From Strigomonas culicis (lineage: Eukaryota > Euglenozoa > Kinetoplastea > Trypanosomatida > Trypanosomatidae), in NCBI GenBank assembly GCA_000482145.1, contig AUXH01000488.1, forward strand, positions 1-14,677: 14,677 nt of DNA, read 5' to 3'. The stretch's first letter is position 1, and each line of letters starts with the position of its first letter. Below are positions 7,374 to 14,600 of the stretch, in pieces. The notes under the pieces were generated by a model. It was given only the letters and a program-made list of their open reading frames with translations, was not told the DNA's origin and ran no database searches. The position numbers and the translations under genes are program-made.

Positions 7374-8963
7374 CTATGTGTGACGACGTAATAACGGAGA
7401 TGTACTATCTTCAGAAGACGAGGAAGGGCTTTTTTCTTGCTTTTCGCTCGCCTTCTTTGGTATTTCAGTCGCAGTGCGCGGATGGCTGAAGAGCAGCTCA
7501 TCATCCTCACTCTCGAGATCTTTTTTCGTCTCCTTCTTGCTCCAGCGGGGCTGGGAATGCTTCTCTTTCTTCTCACACTCCGCCTCCACCTCCACCTCTT
7601 CCCTCTTGCGCTTTTGGCTACGCCCCGGCTCGCGCTGCCCGCGCTCCCTCTTCTTTTCTCTCTTCTGCTCCTGCTTTTTCTTCAACTTCCGTTTACGCCG
7701 GTGACTCTCCTCTTCCTCCGCTTCTTCTTCCTCCGCCGTCTCGTCTCCTTCTGTGTCGACGATAAAATCTGCGAGGCTGTCGTCACTGCTGACGTGGGCC
7801 GTCGCATCGAAGGCGCGCGAGACGCGGTCCCGCTGATACTTCTTGTACCGGCTGCCGTACAGCCGCTTCAGCTCGAGCTGCTCCTCCTCCGACGTGTCGG
7901 AGCACAGCGACGCGGACGCGGAGCTCTCCGAGGCGGCGCTGGACCGGTTGGCCGACCCGCTGCCGTCCGCATTCGCCTCGGCGCCGACGGCCGCGACCGG
8001 CGTCGAGGGCGCCGGTTGCACTTCTGCTCCGTCCCGGCCTGCGCCCGGCCCGCGGCGGTGGGCGCGGCGGCAGGCCCGGCACCACAGCGCCGCCGCCTCC
8101 CCGCCGTCGCCCCCGGCCAGCGCGCGGAGGTTGCCGCCGCAGACCTCGTGCTGGAAGGTCTGGCAGCGGGCGCACCAGTACAGGTCGCCCGCCGCGTCGT
8201 GGCAGACGTGACAGGCGCGCGGCGCGGTGGGCAGGCCCTGCGACGCACCCCCGGTGGCGGCGGCGGTGGCGGGTGCGGCGTGGAGCAGCGCGGCGGGTGG
8301 GGCGCGCTGCCCCTCCGTCGCCGCGAAGGCGTCGCAGTAATCCGCGAAGGCCACCACCGCGCGCCGCATCGTCGCGACCTGCTCCTCCATCCGAAACACG
8401 CTCTTGAAGTTAAAGTAGAAATTGTAGTAGAACTGCGACCGCTGCCGCTCCCGCCAGTGGAGGTAGCCGAGGTACACTTCGGTGCACGTCAAGGGGTGCA
8501 CGCGCGCGCCCCGGTACCGCCGTGCGTCATCGGGGCCCGCCTCGCCCGTGTACAGATAGTGTAGCAGGCGGTCGATGCGTGGCGGCAGGCAGGCGCGCCA
8601 CCGCGCGACCCCACGCCCAATCGCTGGCTCCTCCGCCGCATCTGTCGCATCCGGGTAGGGCCGCTCCGCGGCGACGGACGCCACGATGGCCGCGGTGGCT
8701 GCGGCGCCGGCCTGCGCCACGAGGGTGGGGAAAAGCGCCCCTAGCCTGCCCACCGTGTGCTCCACGAAGAAGACAAAATCATCCTGCACCATCTGCCACG
8801 TGTAGGCCCGCGGCCCCGGCGTCGGCGGCGCGGCGTACGGCCGCACCACCGGGGCGGGAGCCGCCGCGCGCCGCTCCGGCGGCGGCGGGACGTAATAAAA
8901 CGGAAAGGCCGAGAGAACGGCCTTCCACTGAGCCCCACTAAAGTGGTTTTGTTCGGTGCTCAT
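7374..8963 (-). CDS. PHD-finger nuclear protein with acidic and Lys/Arg-rich C terminus
   Basis: This 529-residue protein carries one C4HC3 PHD finger: C251, C254, C264, C267, H272, C275, C295 and C298, spaced x2, x9, x2, x4, x2, x19, x2, within PHD limits. PHD fingers read histone tails, usually H3K4 methylation state. Residues 50-215 form a helical domain with aromatic-rich stretches (YYNFYFNF) that I do not recognise. Residues 340-420 are Ser/acidic with a DDSLADFIVD motif; residues 420-480 are strongly basic (KRKLKKKQEQ and KKREKKRER-like runs), fitting a nuclear localisation signal. A Ser-rich tail follows. A chromatin-associated role is therefore likely. The start is the first ATG after the predicted acceptor; the longer frame back to 9203 crosses a pyrimidine tract and is AT-rich. 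It ends in TAG. Confidence 0.88.
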   Translation of the reverse strand: MSTEQNHFSGAQWKAVLSAFPFYYVPPPPERRAAAPAPVVRPYAAPPTPGPRAYTWQMVQDDFVFFVEHTVGRLGALFPTLVAQAGAAATAAIVASVAAERPYPDATDAAEEPAIGRGVARWRACLPPRIDRLLHYLYTGEAGPDDARRYRGARVHPLTCTEVYLGYLHWRERQRSQFYYNFYFNFKSVFRMEEQVATMRRAVVAFADYCDAFAATEGQRAPPAALLHAAPATAAATGGASQGLPTAPRACHVCHDAAGDLYWCARCQTFQHEVCGGNLRALAGGDGGEAAALWCRACRRAHRRGPGAGRDGAEVQPAPSTPVAAVGAEANADGSGSANRSSAASESSASASLCSDTSEEEQLELKRLYGSRYKKYQRDRVSRAFDATAHVSSDDSLADFIVDTEGDETAEEEEAEEEESHRRKRKLKKKQEQKREKKRERGQREPGRSQKRKREEVEVEAECEKKEKHSQPRWSKKETKKDLESEDDELLFSHPRTATEIPKKASEKQEKSPSSSSEDSTSPLLRRHT

Positions 8964-9832
8964 CTGTTGAGTAGTAGGGGGGGGGGTGCGTGGTGCTGCG
9001 CGGTCGAAGTGTAATCGACGTTGGTGTTGGTGTTGGTGTGATGTACTGAAGGAATTAAAAGGCAGAATAAAGGGGGAAAAAAAAGAAGAGAGAGAGAGAG
9101 AAATGATCTCGGAAGAACACAAAGACGTGATCTTACTGTTTTTTTTTTGTTTGTTTGTTTCCTTCCTCTGATTGAAGTGTATTCTTTGTTGTTGTTTATG
9201 CATATATAATAATTAGTATTACTGTTATTTGCAAAGACGCACGTAACCAGACGATAAACAAAACAATGATTGCATTCTTACGGTTATTGTTTTCATTGTA
9301 ATTGGTGTAGGTGATGTTGCTTTTTTCTTCTGAGGATTTAAAAGTTAAAAGCAAATATAATACCAGTAAAAGTAACGATGGAAAAAAGAGGAAACAATTT
9401 GAGGGGGAAAAAAAGGAAATAAAGTGAAATCAACTATCTTTATTCTACTTTTTTTTCCCCGTTAAGAAACGTAAGAAGAGGAAAAAAAAAAGAAATTGTT
9501 TTGTATTATTACACTTTTTTTTTCTTTATTCATTGAATTACGCTCCTGTCCGTCTGCACTGTATGAACTTAGTATCCAACAGTACCTATACTGAGTGATC
9601 ACAAGTTTCCCATTTTTTTTATTTTTCCACAATACCCTCTCTTTCTCTCCCTCCATTCCACCTTTTTTTTTTTTCGTTTCCACCTTCCTGTTTGTATCGG
9701 TTGTTACAAAGGATTTTCCTTTATTATATTTGTTGTTATAAATATATCGGTGACGAGTAAAAGAAGAGAAAAAAAAAATGCACAGTGTGAATAAAGGCGG
9801 CTGCTGCCACCTCCACCGCGGCGCCGGCGCGG
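8964..9832. other. Intergenic region between the methyltransferase and PHD genes
   Basis: These 869 bases hold the 5' UTR and splice site of the PHD gene on the left and a long AT-rich presumed 3' UTR of the methyltransferase gene on the right. Around 9640-9690 the plus strand is pyrimidine-rich, so the transcript is purine-rich there; with no plus-strand gene following, I do not call a plus-strand splice site. I see no coding frame. Confidence 0.7.
9045..9101 (-). promoter_or_regulatory. Predicted spliced-leader acceptor for the PHD gene, with (CT)n tract
   Basis: Minus-strand 9101 to 9068 reads as (CT)n, then TTCTTTTTTTT, then CCCCC. The first AG is at 9046/9045 (CCTTCAG). The 81-base 5' UTR has no ATG before 8963 and contains a run of ten C (8986 to 8977). 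Confidence 0.65.
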
Positions 9833-10936
9833 TCACTTGCGGATCCACACCGTGCAGTGCGAGAAGCCGAGCTGGTAGTGGCGCACATGGTCGCGGATCA
9901 GAAAGGGCTCCTCCGTCTCCGTCTGCAGCTCGAAGTCGGCCGACAGCACCTCCTTCACCACGTCCTCCGACCTGCGGCCCGCAAAGGCGTTCCCGCTGTC
10001 GGAGCCCTCCGGCACCGCGCCGAGCCATTTGCTTTTCGGCGTCGCGGTCTCCGTCCAGCTGTACGGGTCGCACAGCACGAGGACGCCGCGGCGCTGCAGC
10101 AGCCGCGCGAAGGAGCGCAGCACCACCATCGGGTCCGGCACGCGGTCCAGCAGGTTCACGCAGAGCACGCCGTCGAAGGAGGCGCCGTCCGGCACGGTGT
10201 AGCTGCCCGGGGCCACGTCGGGGTCCTCCGGGAAGAGATGCATCGCGTCGCCGACGACAAATGCGCAGCGCTCGGGGAACGTGTTCCGCGGCGCGGACAC
10301 CTCACGTGACTCCGTCAGCTCGCCCTGCACCGGCGCGCAATAGGGCACCTTGGGCCGCTTGTTGTTGAAGGCTGCCGCGCCGCTCGCCTTCACCTCCTCC
10401 GCGAGCTGGATGAAGGCCCGCGAGTAGTCCAGCCCCACCACGTGGTCAAAGTACTTGGACATCTCGAACACGGAGGCGCCCGTCGCGCAGCCGAGATCGA
10501 GGCCCCGCAGCGGCTGCGCGGGCGCGCCCTCCACCGGGGCGGGCAGGTACACCTTGAACTTCTGTGCGACGCGCGTCGGGAAGTCGTAGCTCTCGGACAC
10601 CGTCCGCAGCTTCATGGCGTAGCTGTCCCGCGTCGACGTGAAGTGGAACTCCATGTACTGCCGCGCGCTCTCGAGCGACTCGTACACCTCCACGCTGCTG
10701 CGCTCCGTCGGCTTCACTGCAACGGGTTCCACGGCGGCCACCGCCGGCGGCGGTGGCGGCGGCGCTTCCACCTCGTGCGCCGCCACCGCGTCGGTCGCCG
10801 TCGTCGTCGTCGCCTTGGGGGCGACGACGGGCGGGCGCGGCGCAGCAGTGAGGAGGGCGGTGAGGGACCCGACCGTGACGGCGGTCACCGCCACCGCGGC
10901 GGCCAGCTTCTGGTTCTCGGCGGTAAGCAAGGACAT
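9833..10936 (-). CDS. Membrane-anchored SAM methyltransferase, OvoA C-terminal domain-like
   Basis: This 367-residue protein has a hydrophobic N-terminal segment (about 11-32), a Thr/Ala/Pro linker (33-80), then a class I SAM methyltransferase fold. Motif I is LDLGCATGA (146-154), the acidic end of strand 2 is GLD (168-170), and GDAM is at 229-232. The catalytic-side signature is NLLDRVPDP (261-269), PYSW (291-294) and TPKSKWLG (299-306), and the protein ends FLIRDH...HCTVWIRK. That set, with the leading YESLESARQYMEFHF (85-99), matches the putative 4-mercaptohistidine N1-methyltransferase domain, the C-terminal part of OvoA. OvoA makes ovothiol, a histidine thiol antioxidant reported from trypanosomatids, and normally fuses this domain to an iron-dependent sulfoxide synthase. 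Here no synthase part is present and an anchor takes its place. It could methylate a histidine thiol or another substrate. A 60-residue insert (about 186-245) is rich in Pro and polar residues. Starts with ATG, ends in TGA. Confidence 0.9.
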   Translation of the reverse strand: MSLLTAENQKLAAAVAVTAVTVGSLTALLTAAPRPPVVAPKATTTTATDAVAAHEVEAPPPPPPAVAAVEPVAVKPTERSSVEVYESLESARQYMEFHFTSTRDSYAMKLRTVSESYDFPTRVAQKFKVYLPAPVEGAPAQPLRGLDLGCATGASVFEMSKYFDHVVGLDYSRAFIQLAEEVKASGAAAFNNKRPKVPYCAPVQGELTESREVSAPRNTFPERCAFVVGDAMHLFPEDPDVAPGSYTVPDGASFDGVLCVNLLDRVPDPMVVLRSFARLLQRRGVLVLCDPYSWTETATPKSKWLGAVPEGSDSGNAFAGRRSEDVVKEVLSADFELQTETEEPFLIRDHVRHYQLGFSHCTVWIRK

Positions 10937-10941
10937 GGTGC

Positions 10942-10993
10942 CTGGGGGTAAGTAAATGGGAAGAGCGAAAATTTCAAAAAAGAGAAAAAAACG
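10942..10993 (-). promoter_or_regulatory. Predicted spliced-leader acceptor for the methyltransferase gene
   Basis: Minus-strand 10993 to 10958 is pyrimidine-rich and is followed, after CCCATTTACTTACCCCC, by AG at 10943/10942. That leaves only about five bases before the ATG. A longer UTR from an acceptor near 11370 (CTTCTTTTTCTTCACTGAG) is an alternative. Confidence 0.5.
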
Positions 10994-11314
10994 AATACAG
11001 CCTGTTCAAGTTCCTTTTTCTTTTGTTCCTCCTCTTCGTTGCTGTTGGTGTTGATATTGTTCTAAGTATGTGTAGAAAGAGACAGAATGCATGAAGGAAG
11101 CGGTGAGAGTATCACATGCATATGGCTCTGTTATAGTATCTAACAAAAAAAAAGGATAAGAATATGAGTTGATCTGAGAAATTTTAAAATATTTTTTTTC
11201 TTTTCTAACAGTATCTCCTTCTCCAAACATTCATGGTGTATGTGTATGTGTGAGCATACAGAAAAGAAAAAAATGAAAGAAAAAAGAGGTGATGATTGAT
11301 GATGAATGAACTAT

Positions 11315-11335
11315 GTATATATATAATATATATAC
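11315..11335. repeat. TA-rich perfect palindrome
   Basis: Ten bases starting GTATATATAT pair with ten ending ATATATATAC around one central A. It is a likely cruciform or hairpin site in the presumed 3' UTR of the 84-residue gene. Confidence 0.85.
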
Positions 11336-11378
11336 AACAATAATGATTTTACAAACAAGAAAAAGAAACTCAGTGAAG

Positions 11379-11407
11379 AAAAAGAAGAAAAAGTTTTTCT
11401 TCTTTTT
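11379..11407. repeat. 14-base-pair purine/pyrimidine inverted repeat
   Basis: AAAAAGAAGAAAAA (11379-11392) is the exact reverse complement of TTTTTCTTCTTTTT (11394-11407), separated by a single G. In the transcript, the right arm is purine and the left arm is a pyrimidine tract ending near ACTGAG, so the same bases could act as a splice tract or be hidden in a hairpin. Confidence 0.85.
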
Positions 11408-11785
11408 TTTTCATTTTTCATAAGGATTTCTTCCTTCTTTTTTTCAGTAGTCATTTTCCTTGATCGCCGCGACCTACAATGTCGCATGCTAACTATGTCT
11501 GATGTATCTTTTTTTTCCTTAGTTTTTTTTTGTATTTTTGCTTTACAGCAAAGCACATAAAATACTGTTTACATCACTTTCTTTTTTGATATATCTGTTG
11601 ATGTTGTTGTTGCTAGTTTTTTTTTCTTTTGCTTTGTTTTGTGTTTTTATATGTGATGTTATTATTATTACTGTTGCTTTTGTTTCCGCACCACAACAGT
11701 ATACGTACACGCATTATAACAGATATTTCCTTCCTATGGTGACGATAGTAGGTTGGTAGCGGAAGAAAGGGAGGGGTGGGGATCG

Positions 11786-12040
11786 CTAGTTGCGCGGACG
11801 ATTAATGGACCGGCGGAGGCTCTCCGGCATGGCCTTGGAGATGGACGCCTCACGACCGACGGCGGCGTCGTCGCGGCGGACCGGGATGGGAGCGCTGCCG
11901 TCCTGCGGCGCCTGATGGCGCTGCCCCGGGCGCGCGCGGCGGTGGCGCAGCACGCCGGCGACCGCCACAAGGAGCGCCGCCGTCGCGATGCTGCCGACGA
12001 CAACCGGGTGCGCGCGGACAGTGGTAACGACGCTAGACAT
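11786..12040 (-). CDS. Small single-pass membrane protein, unknown
   Basis: This 84-residue protein begins MSSVVTTVRAHPVVVGSIAT, continues into one hydrophobic helix (about residues 12-31, Val/Ala/Ile/Leu), then has a basic flank (LRHRRARPGQRH) and a polar Arg/Ser tail ending NRPRN. I do not recognise a family. The GC-rich composition across exactly this frame, a strong splice tract upstream, and the absence of any earlier ATG in the predicted mRNA support it as a gene. The layout, a moderately hydrophobic N-terminal helix flanked by basic residues, is compatible with a signal-anchor of the mitochondrial outer membrane or ER. It ends in TAG. Alternative frames over the same DNA start from non-ATG codons. 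It might be lineage specific. Confidence 0.6.
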   Translation of the reverse strand: MSSVVTTVRAHPVVVGSIATAALLVAVAGVLRHRRARPGQRHQAPQDGSAPIPVRRDDAAVGREASISKAMPESLRRSINRPRN

Positions 12041-12073
12041 GTCACAGGGAGGCGGAGGGAGCGAGAGAGAGAT

Positions 12074-12097
12074 TATATGTATATGTATATGTATATA
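12074..12097. repeat. (TATATG)3 TATATA hexamer repeat
   Basis: Three TATATG units followed by TATATA lie in the predicted 5' UTR of the 84-residue gene. On the transcript strand they read CATATA and introduce no ATG. Confidence 0.9.
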
Positions 12098-12149
12098 AAA
12101 AAGAAGAGGAAGGTAAAGCACCAAGAATAGTAGTGATACGGTTTAAGAG

Positions 12150-12182
12150 CTGAGGAGAGAAGGAGAGAGAGAGAGAGAGAGG
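12150..12182 (-). promoter_or_regulatory. Predicted spliced-leader acceptor for the 84-residue gene, with (CT)9 tract
   Basis: Minus-strand 12181 to 12163 is (CT)9, followed by CCTTCTCTCCTCAG with the AG at 12151/12150. It is among the cleanest acceptors in the window. The 109-base 5' UTR has no ATG before 12040. Confidence 0.7.
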
Positions 12183-12806
12183 AATTATAGAGGCGCAATG
12201 GTGTTGCTTTATGTTCTTGATGAAGTCCCTTATTTAGGTGATTCATGTATACATGTTTCTTCCTTTTTTTTTTGGAGAATTCCACCTTTTGACACGCAGT
12301 ATAATTCTTCTTTCTCGCACATACTTATTCTTTTCTATTGTTTTATTTTTCCTTCTTGTTTCTCCTTCTTTTTTAATGTCATGTATATACGAAACGTTCG
12401 CCACAATAATGCTTTCATAAGAAAAATGTGTACGACGTTAAGCAAAAAGAAGTGAAATAGAGAAAAAAAAGATAAGTACAACAATGAGCATCCAACGTAT
12501 AAAGAGAAAAAAAAAAGCAAAACAGAATCAAAAATAACGACATTCTTTCAGTTTATAGACTCAAACCCGAAAACAAACAAAAGCAAAGAATAAAAAAGAA
12601 TCATCAAACAGAATGAAAGAAAGAAAATGCAATCTAAACCTTTTCAATTCGGTATCCTTCTTCTTTTTACTCTTGTTTTTTTTTGTCTGTTTGCTTGTTT
12701 GCGTAGTTTCCGAGGAAAGAACGAAGAAGAAAAAAAACGAAGAATACAGCAACGAAGTAAAACTTGACGGCGACGCTTCACCCCCGCACCCACACACACC
12801 CCGTTT

Positions 12807-13715
12807 CTACTGGGCGACGCCGACCGAGAGCACAAGACGGCTGTTTGTGCGCTGCACGCGCGCGGCCTCGCGCCGCTCATACGGCTCCGGCTCCTCGTCT
12901 GTGTCGTGCTCGCCGAACTCCGGCTCCACGACGCGGCCAAAGGCGCTGAGGCCGCAGGCCGTCCGCGCCGCGGCGGGGCGGTGACCCGGCGGCCGCGGGC
13001 GGCGCTCGCGGGGCTCGTAGAGGCGCTGCACCGCCGTCCACGCGGCGGTCGCCAGCTTGCGCTGCACCGCGGCGCTCGACTCGTGTACGCGATGCCGCAC
13101 GCTGAAGCGCACCTTGAGGTAGCCCGACGCGACGACAAAGCGCAGATGCGAGAGGTTCTCCGGCGGCTCGCCGACCGCCTCGGCCGCGTCCTCCAGGAAG
13201 CACTTGGTAAGCGCGTCGCGCTTGCGGGTCAGCGGGATGTCCCAGTCCGGGCCGTGGAACTTCAGCGCATGCCGCGTCGTCTCGAAGCCGAGTTGGTCAA
13301 TCTGTCGCCCCTGCCGCGGGTACCGCAGCCCGTCGATGACGCGGTCCTGCTGATCGTCGCCGCTGTTTACCGGCGCGTCCGCCGGCGCTGCCGAACCCCT
13401 GCCGTGAGCGGCGGCGGCGTGGCGCGGCTTGGTCTCTGCCGCCGGCGGCTTCGCGGCTTTGGGCGCTTCCTGCGACTTGGTGGCCTGCGGTGTCGACTGC
13501 ACCTTCATGGCCTGCGACCCGGCTGTAGGCTGCTCCTTTCGGGGAGCTGCACCGGTCACCGGCGTCGCCGGCGCCTCCAGCTCCCAGTCGGGTTTGTTCG
13601 GGTCCTGCGCTGCCCGCTGGCGGGCGGCGGATAGCGACTGGCGGCGGGACTGCACGCTGCTGCGGCGCACCTCATCCGGCATCGGATGCCACACACAACT
13701 CTCACGTTGAGACAT
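12807..13715 (-). CDS. Kinetoplastid protein with a flagellum-attachment-zone-like module
   Basis: This 302-residue protein has a basic, Ser-rich start (RRSSVQSRRQSLSAAR, residues 17-32) with RRxS-type phosphorylation candidates, then a low-complexity Ala/Pro/Lys/Gln linker (40-120). A folded module follows at about 148-234: ALKFHGPDWDIPL, RDALTKCFLEDAAEAVGE, LSHLRFVVASGYLKVRFSVR, and AVQRLYE. This F-G-x-x-W ... L-x-x-x-F-x-x-D ... L-x-V-x-F-x-V pattern resembles a conserved module I recall from kinetoplastid flagellum attachment zone and cytoskeletal proteins; the match is by pattern only. The C terminus is Pro/Arg-rich, then acidic (GEHDTDEEPEPYE), then ends LVLSVGVAQ. No membrane helix is present. 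A cytoskeletal or flagellar role is inferred. It starts with ATG, no earlier ATG lies in the predicted UTR, and it ends in TAG. Confidence 0.85.
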   Translation of the reverse strand: MSQRESCVWHPMPDEVRRSSVQSRRQSLSAARQRAAQDPNKPDWELEAPATPVTGAAPRKEQPTAGSQAMKVQSTPQATKSQEAPKAAKPPAAETKPRHAAAAHGRGSAAPADAPVNSGDDQQDRVIDGLRYPRQGRQIDQLGFETTRHALKFHGPDWDIPLTRKRDALTKCFLEDAAEAVGEPPENLSHLRFVVASGYLKVRFSVRHRVHESSAAVQRKLATAAWTAVQRLYEPRERRPRPPGHRPAAARTACGLSAFGRVVEPEFGEHDTDEEPEPYERREAARVQRTNSRLVLSVGVAQ

Positions 13716-13840
13716 TGGTTGTTCTTTTTTTAGGGGTGTTGGTGAAAGTTAGTTTCGAGGAAGAGAACGAGATGGGAAGACCGGTGTTGTTGTTTTTTGT
13801 TGTTGTTATTTGCTTGTTTTTAGTGATTTGGTGGTCAAGT

Positions 13841-13881
13841 CTATTATTATTACACACATACAGAGAGAGAGAGAGAGAGAG
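13841..13881 (-). promoter_or_regulatory. Predicted spliced-leader acceptor for the 302-residue gene, with (CT)10 tract
   Basis: Minus-strand 13881 to 13862 is (CT)10, then GTATGTGTGTAATAATAATAG with the AG at 13842/13841. The 125-base UTR has no ATG before 13715. A second pyrimidine stretch nearer the gene (13780 to 13753) with AG at 13725/13724 is an alternative. Confidence 0.5.
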
Positions 13882-14547
13882 CATCCATAATGATTCGTAT
13901 CATTATACCAATTTTTGCAAATATTGTCTCTCGTACTTATTTTTGATGATGTTCCTTTCTTTTTTCACACTTCTATGCACGTATTTCGCTATCATTATTA
14001 TTCTTCTTCTCATACCTTATATGTTTGGTTTTTATTTTTTTTCTTTAAAATGATCAGAAGATTTTATGATAAATATGAAAAAAAAGGAATATGAAAAGGG
14101 AAAACCGTAAACTTGATCACAAGAAGCACAAAAAAAAAAAGGAGATGCAACAACATCAAAATGGTGCTCTTGATGCTTTCTTTTTTAACACAAAAATAAT
14201 TAGTAAAGAAAAAACTATATATTCTCTGAAATATGTTTAAATCACAAAAAAGAATATTTTCTATTATTGCTCTGCCTTTTTTTATAGTTATTTCGTTGTT
14301 GTCTCCCTTCGGTTACCGCTGTACCATTGGTTGGCAGCAGGGAGGAACAACAAGAAGGAAAGCGTGAAAAGAAAGTATATAAACTTATATGTAAATATAT
14401 AATAGGAATTATAGATGTCAAAAAAAGGGGGAAATTATGAAATTACACGCGAAAATAAAAAAAACAATAGGATTATTTTAAAGTGTGGGGAGTGCGTCGA
14501 AGGAGTGTGGACCTTGCTCATATTAAAAAAAAAAGAAACGTAGGAGT

Positions 14548-14600
14548 CTACAAAAAAAAAAAACAAGTGAGGGAGTAAGAGAACAAAAAAGAGAGAGAAT
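14548..14600 (-). promoter_or_regulatory. Strong unassigned spliced-leader acceptor
   Basis: Minus-strand 14600 to 14551 contains CTCTCTC, TTTTTTG, a CT stretch and then T12 followed by GTAG, with the AG at 14549/14548. It is over 800 bases from the nearest credible gene start. It may serve a long 5' UTR of the 302-residue gene, a short ORF starting at 14521, or nothing. Confidence 0.4.

Larger units (their letters stand above)
10937..11785. other. Intergenic region with two inverted repeats, between the 84-residue gene and the methyltransferase gene
   Basis: These 849 AT-rich bases contain the methyltransferase splice signal, a TA palindrome (11315-11335), an A/T hairpin (11379-11407), and a small GC-containing patch (11461-11507) with a GCGAC/GTCGC stem. 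I find no believable coding frame; the open frames here are low-complexity Lys/Phe/Ser translations. Confidence 0.7.
12041..12806. other. Intergenic region between the 302-residue gene and the 84-residue gene
   Basis: These 766 bases hold the 5' UTR and acceptor of the 84-residue gene on the left and an AT-rich presumed 3' UTR of the 302-residue gene on the right, with alternating A-rich and T-rich blocks. I see no coding frame or structured element that stands out. Confidence 0.7.

Noticed and set aside
7437..8564. Long plus-strand open frame opposite the PHD gene
   Set aside because: It is an antisense shadow of GC-rich codons; the minus frame has the intact PHD cysteines and a splice signal.
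9632..9690. Pyrimidine-rich plus-strand stretch as a plus-strand splice tract
   Set aside because: No plus-strand gene follows; the next credible gene on that side is the minus-strand methyltransferase.
11311..11556. Minus-strand 81-codon frame in the 10937-11785 gap
   Set aside because: Lys/Phe/Ser low-complexity translation of A/T runs, with no GC rise and no matching splice signal.
11734..12045. Alternative minus-strand frame overlapping the 84-residue gene
   Set aside because: It starts from a GTG and is Arg/Ser/Ala-biased; the ATG-started frame has a clear membrane helix.
13715..14053. Plus-strand 112-codon open frame with many hydrophobic residues
   Set aside because: It is a translation of T-rich DNA (Phe/Leu/Ile), runs against the gene direction, and lies over the splice region of the 302-residue gene.
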